Below, in pieces: positions 1 through 7,559 of a DNA stretch of 12,394 nt (position 1 is the first letter of the stretch; each line of letters starts with the position of its first letter). The notes under the pieces are model-generated. The model was not told the origin of the DNA. It worked only from the letters and a program-made list of their open reading frames with translations, and did not search any database. Both the position numbers and the translations under genes were made by a program. The stretch is from an uncultured Collinsella sp. (GTDB lineage: Bacteria > Actinomycetota > Coriobacteriia > Coriobacteriales > Coriobacteriaceae): NCBI GenBank assembly GCA_900545555.1, contig UQZI01000064.1:1-12394 (forward strand), written 5' to 3'.

Positions 1-19
1 GGGAGACACAACCGCATAT

Positions 20-1534
20 TTGCGCCGGGGCATGCGGGAGATTCTGTGCCTAGCGCTGTTCTTCTTCACGTTTTTGGCGTGCGAGTATTTCTTTGATGCG
101 CGCATGGCCGAGTTCGTGCCATCGAGTGAGGTCGTCATCTACGAGAGCATCGTTGTCGGCGCGAGCGTGATTGGCTTTTTCGTGCGCCCATTTCTGTACT
201 ATCGCCGTCCCCAGACGATCGATGCGACGAGCGATATTACGGGCGTGCTGTTGGTATCGGCGTTGCTGCTGATGATTATGGCAATGCGGTTTGAGGTAGT
301 AATTGCCGGCGGCCTGGTGGCGTGCTGCGCCCTGGGCTATTGCGGATCGACCGCCCATGCCAATCTTGCGCGGCGTTTTGCGCAGACGCCCTGCCTGGCG
401 CGCACCGTGGCGGTTTCCTATGCTGTGGACATTTTGGTGCAGGTGCTCAACCATATGGTGATGCCTGCGGGCATTCCCCAGCAGTCTGTTCTCATTGCCT
501 GTGCGATTGCGCTGGTGGGGCTGCTTCACGGTGTCCGCCGCGCTAAATTGCGTGATGAGCCTGCGCCCGAGTTCGAGGTCGAGATTGCCGAGCTATCGGT
601 CGATGCGTCGGAGCGTGGCGCCAGGTGGCACGATGACCCCGAGGCAAAGGCGGCCTTTCAGGGTGCCGTGGTGCGTCTGACGGTGGCGACCGCTTGCCTC
701 ACCGGCGTGTTCGCGGCCCTCAATGCCGGCCTTACGACCTCGCATGCCGCTGGCGCTATCGATCTGGGCGACTGGCCGCGCTTGCTGCTGGTTGTGAGCG
801 CCCTTGCCGCCGGCGTCCTGTATGACCTGCGTGGGCGTTCGTATATGAATATCATCATGACGTGCGCCGCCATGCTGTCCACGCTCTCGTTCTTTGTACT
901 TATCACCGATGGCAACGGTGGCAACACGCTTGCCGCCACGATTATCTTTTACCTTGGCACGGGCTTTTTCGTGGTGTTCTTCACCGCGAAGTTCGCCGCG
1001 ATTTCGATGTATGCCCGCTGGGCGTATCTGTGGCCGTGCATGGGCCGCGTCATCAATAACGTTTGCGCGATGCTCGTGACGGCACCGGCGGTGGCGATTG
1101 TCTCGAGCCAGAACGTGCTGTTGGCAGTGGGCGTGGGGCTTGTACTGCTTGTGGGCATTGCGATCTCGCTGCTGGGACAGTCTGGGCATCAGGTCTATGA
1201 CGTTGAAGTGCGCGGCGACCTGGCGTTTGCTGCTAGCGACCTTGGCACGGATCCCGTATCCGCCCAGAGCGAGCCCGCCCCCGCAGAGGTGCCGGAGTCC
1301 ACACTCGACGAGCGTCTCGATACCTTCGCCGTCGCCTTTGAGCTTACGCAGCGCGAGCGCGATATTTTGGAGGCCTTGGTCGCATCGCGCGAGAGTGTTC
1401 AAGACATCGCCGCAACGCTCTTCCTTTCGCGCTCCACGCTTTACCGTCATATCGCCTCGATCAACAAAAAGACCGGCGCCTCCTCACGTGTGGCCCTCAT
1501 CAACTTTTTCTGGTCCTGGGCGCCCAAGGACTAG
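20..1534 (+). CDS. Membrane-anchored LuxR-family transcriptional regulator
   Basis: A predicted membrane protein with a C-terminal DNA-binding domain. About twelve hydrophobic stretches can be picked out, roughly at residues 7-27, 40-62, 76-90, 93-110, 126-148, 156-173, 215-237, 254-272, 276-296, 302-326, 345-362 and 366-386. A charged, proline-rich linker follows (about 387-435), then a LuxR/GerE-type helix-turn-helix at about 439-500, with LTQRERDILEAL, the recognition-helix segment LSRSTLYRHIASINKKTG and the end ALINFF. This MFS-like membrane sensor plus HTH design is common in Coriobacteriia, where most members have no known ligand. The start is uncertain: TTG at 20 opens this frame, ATG at 32 is an alternative, neither has a clear ribosome binding site, and the frame is open to the window edge, so the gene may begin upstream. 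It is convergent with mgtA. The target genes cannot be told from the sequence. Confidence 0.85.
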   Translation: MRRGMREILCLALFFFTFLACEYFFDARMAEFVPSSEVVIYESIVVGASVIGFFVRPFLYYRRPQTIDATSDITGVLLVSALLLMIMAMRFEVVIAGGLVACCALGYCGSTAHANLARRFAQTPCLARTVAVSYAVDILVQVLNHMVMPAGIPQQSVLIACAIALVGLLHGVRRAKLRDEPAPEFEVEIAELSVDASERGARWHDDPEAKAAFQGAVVRLTVATACLTGVFAALNAGLTTSHAAGAIDLGDWPRLLLVVSALAAGVLYDLRGRSYMNIIMTCAAMLSTLSFFVLITDGNGGNTLAATIIFYLGTGFFVVFFTAKFAAISMYARWAYLWPCMGRVINNVCAMLVTAPAVAIVSSQNVLLAVGVGLVLLVGIAISLLGQSGHQVYDVEVRGDLAFAASDLGTDPVSAQSEPAPAEVPESTLDERLDTFAVAFELTQRERDILEALVASRESVQDIAATLFLSRSTLYRHIASINKKTGASSRVALINFFWSWAPKD

Positions 1535-1557
1535 CCCATTTGGGACGGGGCTTTTTT
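1533..1557 (+). terminator. Intrinsic terminator of the LuxR-type gene
   Basis: AGCCC (1533-1537) pairs with GGGCT (1548-1552) around a 10-nt loop, and the run of T extends through 1557. The left arm begins inside the TAG stop codon, so the terminator is fused to the end of the luxR-type gene. Confidence 0.7.
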
Positions 1558-1586
1558 AGCTGTTTTGGGCAGCCACTGCCAGCGCG

Positions 1587-1625
1587 AACCACCACAAAGG
1601 GGACAGGCACCTTTGTGGTGGTTTT
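1587..1625. repeat. Perfect palindromic repeat between luxR-type gene and mgtA (copy 1)
   Basis: AACCACCACAAAGG (1587-1600) and its exact reverse complement (1610-1623) flank the 9-nt loop GGACAGGCA. T1622-1625 follow on the plus strand, so it could act as a second terminator for plus-strand transcripts; on the minus strand, downstream of mgtA, no T-tract follows. A related, decayed copy lies at 4505-4535 beyond the other end of mgtA. This suggests an interspersed REP-like family rather than a one-off terminator. I cannot count genome copies from here. Confidence 0.75.
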
Positions 1626-1644
1626 GACGGGAGCGCCTGTGGAG

Positions 1645-4413
1645 TTACAGCAGTTCGCCGTGGCGAGCGATGTAGCGGCGCTTTGCCAGCTGGGTGAGCG
1701 CGATGTAGGCGGTGACGATGCCGATGAGCAGCGCGAAGAAGCTCGCCGGCAGCGCCATGAGGCCCAGCGCATCGGCGATGGGGCTTGCCGGCAGCCAAGT
1801 GACGAGCGCCAGGCCCAGTACGGTGAGAACGCACAGGGCGGGCGCGGCGTGGTCGCGCAGGCTCGGCAGACGCGGGGAGCGCAGCATGTGGATCACGAGT
1901 GTCTGCGACCACATGGACTCGACAAACCAGCCGCTCTGGAAGATTGCGGCGAAGGTCGTCATACCCGCGACGTTGCCCGCGGCGGCAAGCTCGGACCAGC
2001 TTGCGCCCACGGCGGCGGGGCACACCACAAAGAAGAGCGCGGCGAAGGTCACGATGTCAAACAGCGAGCTCACGGGGCCCAGCTCGAGCATAAAGCCCTT
2101 GATGGACGCGGCGTCCCAAGCGCGCGGACGGGCAGTCCAGGCGTCGTCGACGGTGTCCCACGGCAGCGCGATGCACACGATCTCGTAGACGAGCGACAGC
2201 AGCACCAGCTGCAGGGCGCTCATGGGCAAAAACGGCAAGAACAGGCTCGCGACGGTCACGGACAGCACGTTGCCAAAGTTGGAGCTCACCGTGGTCTTGA
2301 GGTACTTGAGCAGGTTGCCGTAGGTGCGGCGGCCTTCGATGATGCCGCGCTCGAGCACGCCCAGGTCCTTCTGGAGCAAGATGATATCGGCGGATTCCTT
2401 GGCGATGTCGACGGCCGAATCGACCGAGATGCCGCAGTCGCTCGCGCGCATGGCGGCGGCGTCGTTGATGCCATCGCCCATAAAGCCCACGGTGTGGCCG
2501 AGCAGCTCGCGCATGACGCGCACCAGGCGCGCCTTCTGCAGCGGCGAGAGCTTGGCGAACAGATGGGTTTTCTCGGCGCGCTCGGCAAGCTCGGTGTCAT
2601 CGAGCGCATCGATCTCGGAGCCCAGCAAGACATTGCTCGCGTCGATACCGATCTGCTCGCAGACGGTGGCGGCGACGCGATCGTTGTCGCCGGTCAGGAC
2701 CTTGACCGCCACGCCCTTGGCCTCGAGGGTGGCGACGGCGCCCGCGGCACTCGCCTTGGGCGGATCGAGGAAGGCCAAAAAGCCCATCAACACCATGCCG
2801 CATTCGTCGGCAATGCCAAACTCGCCCACGCAGCGCGGATCGGTCTTCTGCGCCACGGCAATCACGCGCAGGCCCTCGGCGTTGAGCCCGGCGACCTGCT
2901 TGCGAATCTGGGCGAGCTTATCTTCGGTGAGCGGCTGGACGATGCCATCGACCTCGACAAAGGAGCAGATCTCGAGCATTTCCTCGGCAGCTCCCTTGGT
3001 GACCATCTTGGTTTTGCCTTGGGCATCGGCGACAACTACGCTCAGGCGACGGCGCGAAAAATCGAAGGGAACCTCGTCGACCTTGGTATAGCGGTCGCGC
3101 AGGCTCTGGCCCAGCATGGAATCGGGCGCGACGGTCGAGGGCGTCACGTCGGCACGGTCGATAACGGCCAGGTCGATAAGGTTTTTGAGGCCGGTCTGGA
3201 AGAAGCTGTTCAAAAACGCATGACGCAGCACGCGTGCGTCCTCGTTGCCGTCGGTGTTGAGGTAGCGCTCGAGCACGATGCGGTCTTCGGTGAGGGTGCC
3301 GGTCTTGTCGCAGCACAGGACGTCCATCGCGCCGAGGTTTTGGATTGCCGGCAGCTCCTTGACGATAACCTGACGACGGGCGAGGTCCTTGGCGCCCTGC
3401 GACAGGCTCGTGGTCACGATGACGGGGAGCATCTGTGGCGTGATGCCCACGGCCACGCTCGTGGCGAACAGCAGTGCGTCGATGACGTCGCCCTTGGTGG
3501 CGGCGTTGATGGCAAAGACGGCCGGAGCCATAACGAGCATGAGACGTACGAGCAACATGGAGACGCTCGAGACACCGCGGTCAAACGCACTCTTTTCGCC
3601 GCGCCCGTTGAGCATCTTGGCGATGCCGCCCAGGTAGGTGTCCGAGCCGGTGGCAACGACAAGCGCCATGGCGGTGCCGTTTTGCACGGAGGTGCCGGTA
3701 AAGACGATGTTCTTGCAGGCGGAGAGTGGCAGTGCGGAGCTGTCGGCACCCTCGGCGACGGTGATGGCAGCGGTCTTTTCGACGGCCTCGCTCTCGCCGG
3801 TGAGTGCGGACTCGATCACAAACAGGTCGCGCGCGGTGATGATGCGGGCATCTGCCGGCACCATATCGCCGGCAGAGAGGCGGATCACATCGCCGGGAAC
3901 GAGCTCGTCGAAGGGGATCTCGATGCACTTACCGTCGCGCAGGGCGGTGCAAGTGTTGGAGACCAGGTCCTTAAGGTCCTCGGCCGCATTGCCGCTGCGG
4001 GCCTCTTGGATAAACTTCATGCCGCCCGATACCAGCAGCATGATGCCAATGACGATGACCGTGGAGGGGTCGCGCTGCGGCTCGGGCACGGCGAGCACGT
4101 CGATGTAGAGCGAGACCAGTGCGAGGGCGGCGAGGATGCCGGCGAAGGGATCGACGAACGCGTCGGCGATGCGGCGGGCGAGCGTCTTGGTCGGCGCCTC
4201 GATGGTGTTGGGGCCGACGGCGTTCAGGCGCTCGGTTGCCTGCGCGGCGGTGAGGCCGTTTGCCGTGGCGTCAAGCAGTACGAGGGCGTCCTCGGCGCTA
4301 TGGGTGGCGGCGAAGATGGTGTTCTTGGACAGGCCGGTATGAGCGGCAGGGCGCGCCGTGCGGCGGCGCTTGGAGATGGCTTCGAGTACCGTGGCGGTTT
4401 TGAGCATCAGCAT
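1645..4413 (-). CDS. mgtA: Magnesium-translocating P-type ATPase (MgtA/MgtB type)
   Basis: A P3B-type ATPase that imports Mg2+ across the cytoplasmic membrane at the cost of ATP; 922 residues, near the family's usual length of about 900. Visible in order: cation-ATPase N-terminal domain (about 35-105), first membrane pair, actuator motif LTGESEA (T205-S208), M4 segment VGITPQMLP (about 322-330), phosphorylation motif DKTGTLT with D369, the MgtA-typical NSFFQTGLKNLID (402-414), nucleotide-binding KGA (473-475), TGDND (574-578), hinge GDGINDA (646-652), and the late membrane region with PWDTVDD followed by ARPRAWD, a signature separating MgtA from Ca2+ pumps. The start is set by AAGGAGG five bases before the ATG. 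It is transcribed alone, convergent with the LuxR-type gene. The long leader with a small ORF suggests regulation after transcription starts. Position 327 is Gln where E. coli MgtA has Glu. Confidence 0.96.
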   Translation of the reverse strand: MLMLKTATVLEAISKRRRTARPAAHTGLSKNTIFAATHSAEDALVLLDATANGLTAAQATERLNAVGPNTIEAPTKTLARRIADAFVDPFAGILAALALVSLYIDVLAVPEPQRDPSTVIVIGIMLLVSGGMKFIQEARSGNAAEDLKDLVSNTCTALRDGKCIEIPFDELVPGDVIRLSAGDMVPADARIITARDLFVIESALTGESEAVEKTAAITVAEGADSSALPLSACKNIVFTGTSVQNGTAMALVVATGSDTYLGGIAKMLNGRGEKSAFDRGVSSVSMLLVRLMLVMAPAVFAINAATKGDVIDALLFATSVAVGITPQMLPVIVTTSLSQGAKDLARRQVIVKELPAIQNLGAMDVLCCDKTGTLTEDRIVLERYLNTDGNEDARVLRHAFLNSFFQTGLKNLIDLAVIDRADVTPSTVAPDSMLGQSLRDRYTKVDEVPFDFSRRRLSVVVADAQGKTKMVTKGAAEEMLEICSFVEVDGIVQPLTEDKLAQIRKQVAGLNAEGLRVIAVAQKTDPRCVGEFGIADECGMVLMGFLAFLDPPKASAAGAVATLEAKGVAVKVLTGDNDRVAATVCEQIGIDASNVLLGSEIDALDDTELAERAEKTHLFAKLSPLQKARLVRVMRELLGHTVGFMGDGINDAAAMRASDCGISVDSAVDIAKESADIILLQKDLGVLERGIIEGRRTYGNLLKYLKTTVSSNFGNVLSVTVASLFLPFLPMSALQLVLLSLVYEIVCIALPWDTVDDAWTARPRAWDAASIKGFMLELGPVSSLFDIVTFAALFFVVCPAAVGASWSELAAAGNVAGMTTFAAIFQSGWFVESMWSQTLVIHMLRSPRLPSLRDHAAPALCVLTVLGLALVTWLPASPIADALGLMALPASFFALLIGIVTAYIALTQLAKRRYIARHGELL

Positions 4414-4504
4414 AGGGTCCTCCTTGTTGAAGGGAGTTAGCGTACGTGTCGTATTTGCTTCAAAAAACCTAGATGTCGCTCACGTCATGCTCGCGAATCC
4501 CCGT

Positions 4505-4535
4505 AAAGAGGACAGACAGCTTTGTGGTGAGTTTT
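4505..4535. repeat. Decayed copy of the 1587-1625 repeat in the mgtA leader (copy 2)
   Basis: From AAAG through GTTTT this matches copy 1 in the same orientation with only a few substitutions (for example AAAGAGGACAGACAGCTTTG against AAAGGGGACAGGCACCTTTG). The left arm of the palindrome has decayed, so only a weak AAAG/CTTT stem remains. It sits between the leader ORF and mgtA, inside the predicted mgtA 5' untranslated region. Confidence 0.65.
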
Positions 4536-4582
4536 ATGGTGCTTGTGCTCGTGAATGAGTGACAGCGATCGGCTGCTGGCGT

Positions 4583-4654
4583 TTATGCGAGCGGGGAATC
4601 CTCGTGGCGTGCCGAGGGCGACATGCAGGTTTTTCGACTATGACTGCCTTCCAT
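4583..4654 (-). CDS. Possible 23-residue leader peptide upstream of mgtA
   Basis: On the minus strand, AAGGAGGT stands six bases after its GGAGG core from an ATG at 4654. That opens 23 codons beginning MEGSHSRKTC and ending HEDSPLA, stopped by TAA at 4583-4585. The ribosome binding site is as good as that of mgtA itself. The ORF lies about 60 nt downstream of a predicted promoter and 169 nt upstream of mgtA. In Salmonella, mgtA is controlled by a short, proline-rich leader ORF (mgtL). This one has only two prolines, so the comparison concerns position, not sequence. A hairpin arm pair CCTCG/CGAGG lies inside the ORF. Translation is inferred from the Shine-Dalgarno alone. Confidence 0.5.
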   Translation of the reverse strand: MEGSHSRKTCMSPSARHEDSPLA

Positions 4655-4722
4655 GGCACACCTCCTTAAGGCCGGGCGCAGGGCGCGCTCCAGGCACCTT
4701 GTACCCGTTTCAATCCGCCCGT

Positions 4723-4751
4723 ATTTTTGACGAGGGGGTTTACCGTGTCAA
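4723..4751 (-). promoter_or_regulatory. Predicted promoter of the mgtA leader transcript
   Basis: On the minus strand, a perfect -35 TTGACA (4751-4746) is separated by 17 bases from AAAAAT (4728-4723), a 4/6 match to the -10 consensus. Transcription would start near 4716. This gives a leader of about 300 nt before the mgtA ATG, containing the 23-codon ORF, the decayed repeat and a six-T run (4467-4462 on the minus strand). I found no M-box (ykoK) Mg2+ riboswitch motif in this leader. Confidence 0.55.
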
Positions 4752-4847
4752 CCCCATGCAAGCTTTCTTCATTTTGCGTCACCGTCGCCGGCGAACGGTT
4801 GATTTTCGCCTGTAAACGGTAGTTAAGTTCAGATTAAATCAAATAGT

Positions 4848-4869
4848 ATCAAGAATGGTCAAACTTGAT
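4848..4869. promoter_or_regulatory. AT-rich inverted repeat upstream of the sugar operon
   Basis: ATCAAG (4848-4853) and CTTGAT (4864-4869) form a 6-bp inverted repeat with a 10-nt spacer, in an AT-rich stretch (about 4815-4960) that contrasts with the GC-rich genes. Further ATCAA/TTGAT words occur at 4838-4842 and 4945-4949. It is a possible activator or repressor site for the operon beginning at 5094. No specific regulator is recognised. Confidence 0.3.
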
Positions 4870-4914
4870 TAACAGCAAAACCACAAGGTAGATGGCCATT
4901 TGCAGTGAAAAACT

Positions 4915-4943
4915 CTGACACAATGAGAAAAAGAATGAAAAAT
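4915..4943 (+). promoter_or_regulatory. Predicted promoter of the isomerase-PTS operon
   Basis: CTGACA (4915-4920; 5/6 match to TTGACA), a 17-bp spacer, then AAAAAT (4938-4943). The -10 and spacing match those of the divergently oriented mgtA promoter at 4723-4751. A start near 4950 would give a leader of about 145 nt before the ATG at 5094. Confidence 0.4.
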
Positions 4944-5043
4944 ATTGATTGAAAATGAACTTACGTGGCAGTAATCTACATGTCACAGGGTAAGCCCCGG
5001 CGCGCAGGCGGCGGCCCTTATCGAATTACGGATATAGATCAGG

Positions 5044-5057
5044 TGCTCGAACGAGCA
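5044..5057. promoter_or_regulatory. Short palindrome in the isomerase leader, possible DeoR half-sites
   Basis: TGCTCG and CGAGCA flank two A bases, a 14-bp perfect palindrome 36 bases before the isomerase ATG. It contains GAACGAGC, a word that recurs at 7535-7542 inside a palindrome before the DeoR gene and at 7629-7636. The link to DeoR is inferred from this sharing and the operon context only. Confidence 0.3.
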
Positions 5058-5093
5058 GAAACGATTAAGGACGAAGGTAAAGGACGTAGAAGC

Positions 5094-6032
5094 ATGAAGC
5101 TTGCAACTCGTATCAACTCCTATTTTCGCGATGGCGACAAGAATCTTGATCGCGTGTTCGCGGAGTTCCAGAGCGTGGGCCTCACGCACGTCGACCTCAA
5201 CTACCCCGAGCACTGCACAGGTGTCACGGCGGAGGACATGGCCGCCAAGCTCGCAGCTCACGAACTGCAGCTGAACGGCTGCGCGCTGCGCTTCCGCAAC
5301 GCGTTCCTCAACGGTGACCTGGGCAATGCCGATGATGCCCTTGCCGCGGAAGCCCTTGAGCTCTGCTACGAGGCGTGCGACTACTGCCGCACTGCCGGTG
5401 GCAACACGGTGACCATCTGGCTCGGCCACGACGGTTTCGACTACAGCTTCCAGATCGCCTATGCTCGCGTCTTCGACCAGCTCGTAGCCGCATTCCAGAA
5501 GGTCTGCGATTATGCGCCCGACCTCAAGATCTCGATCGAGTACAAACCCTACGAGGAGCGCGCGTACGCGTTCATCGACTCCATGGGCATGACCGGCATG
5601 ATCCTCAACGCTGCAGACCGCCCGAACCTGGGCGTCACGCTGGACTACTGCCACATGCTCATGAAGCACGAGAACCCCGCCATGGCCGTCGACCTGTTCG
5701 GCCGCGAGGGCAAGCTCTACGGCATTCACCTAAACGACGGCAACGGTCGCTTCGATGATGGCCTTATGATTGGTACGTCCACGCCGGTGAAGACCCTCGA
5801 GTTCCTCTACTACGTGAAGAAGCACGGGTACGACAGCGCGATCTACTTCGACACGTTCCCGGTCATCGAACCCGCTGCCGGCGAGGCTACGCAGAACGAC
5901 CAGATGATTCATCTGCTCAACGATGCAATCGAGACCGTAGGCATGGAGAAGATCCAATCCGTTATCGATGCAAACGACGCGATTAAGGCAGCCGAGCTTG
6001 TCCGCGAGCTCTTCTGCGCAATGGGGAGGTAA
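5094..6032 (+). CDS. Sugar phosphate isomerase/epimerase family TIM-barrel protein
   Basis: A 312-residue protein of the xylose-isomerase-like TIM-barrel superfamily (AP endonuclease 2 fold), whose members isomerise or epimerise sugars or sugar phosphates using a divalent metal. Likely metal and active-site residues lie at strand ends: E149 in SIEYKP, D184 and H187 in TLDYCH, H212 in YGIHLND, and D253 in YFDTFP. The segment DGLMIGTSTPVKTLEFLYY, then HGYD, is typical of this superfamily's C-terminal part. The ATG at 5094 is chosen because the MKLATRINSYF start fits the first barrel strand and AAGGA precedes it; GTG 4965 and ATG 4980 lie upstream in frame without a good ribosome binding site. 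The PTS gene begins 3 nt after its stop, with its Shine-Dalgarno inside this gene, so the two are probably translationally coupled. The substrate is unknown; it presumably acts on the sugar imported by that PTS. Confidence 0.85.
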   Translation: MKLATRINSYFRDGDKNLDRVFAEFQSVGLTHVDLNYPEHCTGVTAEDMAAKLAAHELQLNGCALRFRNAFLNGDLGNADDALAAEALELCYEACDYCRTAGGNTVTIWLGHDGFDYSFQIAYARVFDQLVAAFQKVCDYAPDLKISIEYKPYEERAYAFIDSMGMTGMILNAADRPNLGVTLDYCHMLMKHENPAMAVDLFGREGKLYGIHLNDGNGRFDDGLMIGTSTPVKTLEFLYYVKKHGYDSAIYFDTFPVIEPAAGEATQNDQMIHLLNDAIETVGMEKIQSVIDANDAIKAAELVRELFCAMGR

Positions 6033-6035
6033 CCA

Positions 6036-7411
6036 ATGAAACGCGACTGGAACGCGATGGCTCAGGGGATTCTGGACGCCGTCGGTGGTCCCGAGAACAT
6101 CTCGGGCATGACGCACTGCGCGACGCGCCTGCGCCTCAATCTCAAGGACGACGCGGCTTGTGACGACGCTGCGGTCAAGGAAGTCGAAGGCGTTGTGAAC
6201 ACGCTGAACAAGGCTGGTCAGTATCAGGTTCTCATCGGCACTGAGGTCCCGAAGCTGTACGAGAAGTTTGAGCCGCTGGTCAAGGGCTCGGGCGTGGAGA
6301 TCTCCGCTGCTACCAAGGACGAGGGCGAGAGCATCGTCAGCCAGATCTTCTCTGCGATCTCCGGCATCTTTGCCCCGCTGCTGCCCGCCATGGCCGGCTC
6401 CGGTATCCTGCGCGGCTTCGTCATCCTGGCTGCCCAGCTCGGCATCATCGCCGAGGGTACGGGTACCTACACCATCCTGTACACCCTGGCCATGAGCGTG
6501 TTCTACTTCCTGCCCGTGCTGCTCGGCTTCTCGGCCGGTAAGCGCTTCGGCGCGAGCCCGTACCTGTCGGCGCTGCTCGGCGCGTGCCTGCTCTACCCGG
6601 ACTTCATCGCCCTCATGGGCGACGCGGGCAACGGCGCCATGACGGATTTCTTCGGCATCCCCGTTGTTCTCATGAGCTACAACTCCACGGTTATCCCCGC
6701 CATCCTGTCCGTCTGGGTCTACTCGTTCCTGTACAAGTGGCTCGATGAGCACGTCTCCGAGATGCTCAAGCTCGTCGTGCTGCCCGCCATCTCCCTGATC
6801 GTTATGGTTCCGCTCACGATGCTCGTCATCGGTCCCCTGGGCGTCTACGCCGGCGAGGGTATCGCCTTCGTGGTCAACTGGCTGATCGAGCGCAGCTCCT
6901 TGCTTGCCGGCGTGCTGGTTGGCGGCGGCTGGTCCGTGCTCGTGTCCATGGGTATCCACTGGGCCGTGAACCCCATTATGATCAACAACATCGCCAGAAC
7001 GGCTTCGACTACATCTGCCCCTTCACCTTCGCCTGCAACTTCGCCGTTATCGGCTGCGCCTTCGGCGTGTTCCTCAAGGCCCGCGACCAGAAGCTCAAGA
7101 GCTTTGCCATGACCGGCGTCGTGTCGATCGCCCTGTCCGCCATCATCGAGCCCACGCTGTTCGGCATGCTCGTGAAGAACAAGAAGGTCTGGCTTGCGCA
7201 GATCATCGGTGGTGCCGTCGGCGGTGCGTTCCTCGGCATCATGAAGGTCGTCACGACTGCCTTCACCTTCGGTTCCGTTACCACGTTCCCGGCTTTCGTG
7301 AGCTCCGACCCCATGAACTTCGCTTGGGCCATGGCCGGCATGCTCATCTCTGCCGTCGTGGCCGGCGTCCTCGCCTTCATCTTCACCGGCAAGGAGGACC
7401 AGCTTGCCTAA
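6036..7411 (+). pseudogene. Glucose-family PTS sugar transporter subunit IIBC, frameshifted
   Basis: A PTS permease that would take up a sugar and phosphorylate it. The IIB domain is at about 1-85, with phosphocysteine C28 in MTHCATRLRL and the family end GQYQVLIGTEVPKLYEKF. The IIC membrane domain begins near residue 100 and contains GIHWAVNPIM around H309. After I319-A320 the frame breaks: 6036-7112 continues as low-complexity RTASTTSAPSPS and stops. The -1 frame from 6995 carries the expected QNGFDYICPFTFACN, then LSAIIEPTLFGM (counterpart of the TEP(A)IYG motif) and four further hydrophobic segments to TAA at 7409-7411. Restoring one C at 6994-6995 gives about 458 residues, normal for a IIBC without a IIA domain, so a IIA would have to come from elsewhere. 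GGGGAGG precedes the ATG. The sugar is not determinable. The break may be a real mutation or a base-call error. Confidence 0.88.
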
Positions 7412-7520
7412 GAGCTTGAGGTGCGCTTCCCTTGGGTGCTGTCTCACTTGAGGCGCGGTGCCTCGCCCGGGGCTCGTTATCCTTGCTCAAGGAGCGTCGC
7501 CCTTACGTGAGGACGTCAAC

Positions 7521-7541
7521 CTCGTTCAAATTGTGAACGAG
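7521..7541. promoter_or_regulatory. Palindrome upstream of the DeoR gene, candidate operator
   Basis: CTCGTTCA (7521-7528) and TGAACGAG (7534-7541) form a perfect 8-bp inverted repeat around AATTG. The right-hand word TGAACGAGCG recurs exactly at 7628-7637, just before the DeoR start, and GAACGAGC recurs at 5049-5056 before the operon. The 7412-7668 interval otherwise holds a small GAGGC/GCCTC hairpin (7450-7464) and the terminator at 7560-7596. I see no convincing -35/-10 pair for the DeoR gene. Confidence 0.4.
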
Positions 7542-7559
7542 CGGGTTGGTCAATCGATT

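Noticed and set aside
593..1450. 285-codon minus-strand frame opposite the LuxR-type gene
   Set aside because: The product is Arg/His/Gly-rich with no domain, and lies within a coherent membrane-protein gene on the other strand.
1540..4440. 966-codon open frame on the plus strand opposite mgtA
   Set aside because: It is antisense to a full-length, motif-complete P-type ATPase; its product is rich in His, Gly, Asp and Gln without family motifs, as expected from the complement of GC-rich codons.
4414..4720. M-box (ykoK) magnesium riboswitch before mgtA
   Set aside because: The conserved GAGGCTCCT-type and GCTGCTGCCC-type segments were not found on either strand.
4555..4815. 86-codon plus-strand ORF in the mgtA-isomerase gap
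   Set aside because: It has no Shine-Dalgarno and an Arg-rich, low-complexity product, and it runs antisense to the mgtA promoter and leader ORF.
6985..7000. Programmed -1 ribosomal frameshift in the PTS gene
   Set aside because: No X-XXY-YYZ slippery heptamer or clear downstream structure is present; a one-base deletion is simpler.
7067..7411. Separate small membrane protein gene
   Set aside because: Its frame continues upstream to 6995 with IIC-family sequence, so it is the 3' part of the frameshifted PTS gene.
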